DNA from: Butyriboletus loyo
Lineage: Eukaryota > Basidiomycota > Agaricomycetes > Boletales > Boletaceae
Direction: 5' to 3'
Assembly: GCA_038093515.1 (NCBI GenBank)
Contig: JBBPSI010000355.1
Span: forward strand, 1 to 19,745
Length of the DNA stretch: 19,745 nt
This document shows, in pieces, positions 18,331 to 19,745 of this stretch (position 1 is its first letter; each line of letters starts with the position of its first letter). The notes beneath the pieces are model-generated. The model was not told the DNA's origin. It saw only the letters and a list, made by a program, of their open reading frames with translations, and made no database searches. Position numbers and translations under genes: made by a program.

Positions 18331-18402
18331 CTGCAGATGGTTTTGGCTAGCGGATAGATTAGTGCTGCAAGATGAAATGCATTCAGCTACAGAGAAACCA
18401 AC
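18331..18402 (-). other. Probable intron in the KDZ transposase
   Basis: On the minus strand the donor is AAAG|GTTGGT and the acceptor CATCTGCAG|TG, 72 nt, with a CACTAATC branch-like site inside. Removal joins KMNK to LKDSHTYG in one frame and removes an in-frame stop. Confidence 0.6.
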
Positions 18403-18833
18403 CTTTATTCATTTTGATTAGAAATACATCCATGGCAGAAGGATCAGTCAAATGAGAATTTAATGCCTGCCAATATTGCTTCTGCCACATCCTGCACTCC
18501 GCTGCAGGAACAGTGGCATATATATTGTTGAATTTCCTGCGGGCATCCACAGCAGACTGACAAGCCAGCTTGAGCTTCCCTGCCAGATTTATCCCTGGTG
18601 AAGAGTTGATTAGATATTTCAAAGGCTGAATGCAGTTGGGATTGATAATGCTCACCCATTTGAATCATTTTCATGAAGTTGGAGTTGTTCATCTGAAAGT
18701 CAATGAGCTCTTGACAATACAGGGATGACATTCCATGGGTGGATCCAAGGATTATATTAAGGATAGACCAGAGGGTTTCAATGATCTCCCCATCAATCCA
18801 CCCCACCCCTTCAATAAAAAGTGGTGAAGGATG

Positions 18834-19540
18834 CTAGACGGGACTGAGAGTGAAGAACCCTGCTACAGGAAGAACTCAATCCAATCAAAAGCAAAGAAAT
18901 AAAGAAAAGGGTGCAATATGATCGACCCCAAAGAGAGGTAGAGAGGCAACGAAGAGAGGAACACCAGGGAAGGTCATTTCCACTAATGTCTTTACAGAAA
19001 ACCCGATATTCCGGACTTCCTCCACTATGGAATGGACTGGAGAGGACTCAGAAATGCAAGAGGATGGATGGAATCCATTGGCTATGGCTTGAAGATCAAG
19101 GAACTATGGTGGTGGGTGACTAGACAATCGCACAAAGAGGCAGGAGAGTCGAAAAGTGGTATTTTAGGTCATAGTTACAACCTTTTTATAGTCTGGGCAT
19201 TTCCCAAGACTTGAAACACTAAGGATAAGTGAAAACTAAGTACAAATGTCAAGGAAATCATTGACAGAATGTATATAATCATAGCAGTTGCCATAGAAGT
19301 CAAATGGAAATGATAAGTACGAGATCAAATAAAAAGGAACCTACCTGCAAACACTTTCCAGACACACGGAACCTTGACATGGAACTTTGATGACCACAGA
19401 AACATCGGAATAGGACAGAACTTGATAAGGAAAAGGAATGGAAGTGAAGATAGTTGCAAAGTGGTTGTTTGCACTGCATGTAAGTGCTGAATTTCCAGGA
19501 AAAGGAGTGATTGCGACCTAGAGGATATGTGTTCTCTACA
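18834..19540. other. Unexplained interruption of the KDZ gene
   Basis: About 700 bp separate the HGHQPECF part from the GEIIETLW part of the transposase. No intron with matching phase was found between them. On the minus strand the stretch holds a CTATAAAAAGG box near 19180 and a CAG|GTAGGT donor-like site near 19345. An open frame (19300-19563) has no known match to me. It may be an inserted element or a much-changed intron. Confidence 0.45.
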
Positions 19541-19745
19541 GCAGGGCATATCATGGGAAGCATTCAGGTTGGTGGCCATGTACATGCCATATTTCGATTC
19601 CAGGAACTATTTCAAGACCTGCAGGGATATCATAAAGGTGTTATTGCTAACTCTTTGTTGCAGCTTCTTCATGTAGGCACAATTTATGTCATAGAAGCTG
19701 ATTATGCAGTGAATGCCTTCTATGTTATACTTCAGGGCGTTGGCG

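Larger units (their letters stand above)
16820..19744 (-). pseudogene. KDZ-family transposase, broken, N-terminus beyond window
   Basis: Read on the minus strand from the right edge: NALKYNIEGIH and FYDINCAY, then, after a 1-base shift near 19610, IVPGIEIWHVHGHQPECF with TGA at 19551-19553. These are hallmark motifs of Kyakuja-Dileera-Zisupton transposases. After about 700 bp of other sequence the core resumes with FIEGVGWIDGEIIETLW (about 18818 downward), holding the conserved acidic GE..ETLW motif, and DFQMNNSNFMKMI. A frameshift lies between about 18560 and 18655. LTDPSAMDVF leads to a likely 72-nt intron (18331-18402). The next part runs to TGA 17969-17971 and continues in the same frame with ALADKAVLFRTEV and WFQAKAACDHWNEE. 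The 490-bp solo LTR at 16977-17466 splits the last part; without it and one GATTC the frame continues to TGA 16820-16822. Family assignment is firm; subgroup not determined. Confidence 0.87.

Overview
This window is a repeat-dense, almost gene-free piece of a fungal genome, most likely an agaricomycete basidiomycete. The evidence is a KDZ-type transposase relic lying near a TET/JBP-type dioxygenase relic (both families are known to be expanded together in agaricomycetes), short GT-AG introns, a Ty1/copia element, a fungal-type Tc1/mariner element and several solo LTRs. The species cannot be told from the sequence. No rRNA, tRNA, CRISPR or bacterial-type operon was seen.

Layout. 1-5800: a Ty1/copia retrotransposon lacking its 5' end (gag, then pol with protease, integrase, RT and RNase H, then the 3' LTR). 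Pol is broken by two in-frame TGA codons and a frameshift. 5801-8401: no convincing gene. It holds a hairpin cluster, about 1.1 kb of C-rich low-complexity DNA, and a scatter of nine TTGCAARAY-like motifs. 8402-12195: a minisatellite (unit about 76-77 bp) split by a Tc1/mariner element (8497-11371). The Tc1 is itself split by a copia solo LTR (9532-10808), which is split in turn by an 811-bp LTR of another family (9875-10685). All three insertions show target-site duplications. 12384-13202: a second copy of the 811-bp LTR family, inverted and far richer in CpG. 13532-14753: a TET/JBP-like 2OG-Fe(II) dioxygenase gene with intact catalytic residues but premature stops upstream. 14890-15735: a second minisatellite, interrupted by a 517-bp solo LTR. 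15895-16411: remains of an unrecognised gene on the minus strand. 16820-19744: a KDZ transposase pseudogene on the minus strand, running off the right edge, broken by stops, frameshifts, a 490-bp solo LTR with a perfect duplication, and an unexplained stretch of about 700 bp.

Two themes join the parts. First, decay: most premature stops can be explained by one C-to-T (or G-to-A) change, often at a CpG. The two 811-bp LTR copies differ mainly by CG to TG/CA, which points to cytosine methylation followed by deamination, or a RIP-like process. Second, the TET/JBP-like gene, the unknown gene and the KDZ transposase may be parts of one old large KDZ-type element. If so, a 5-methylcytosine-oxidising enzyme was cargo of a transposon now eroded at methylated sites. 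Membership in one element is inference; no element ends were found.
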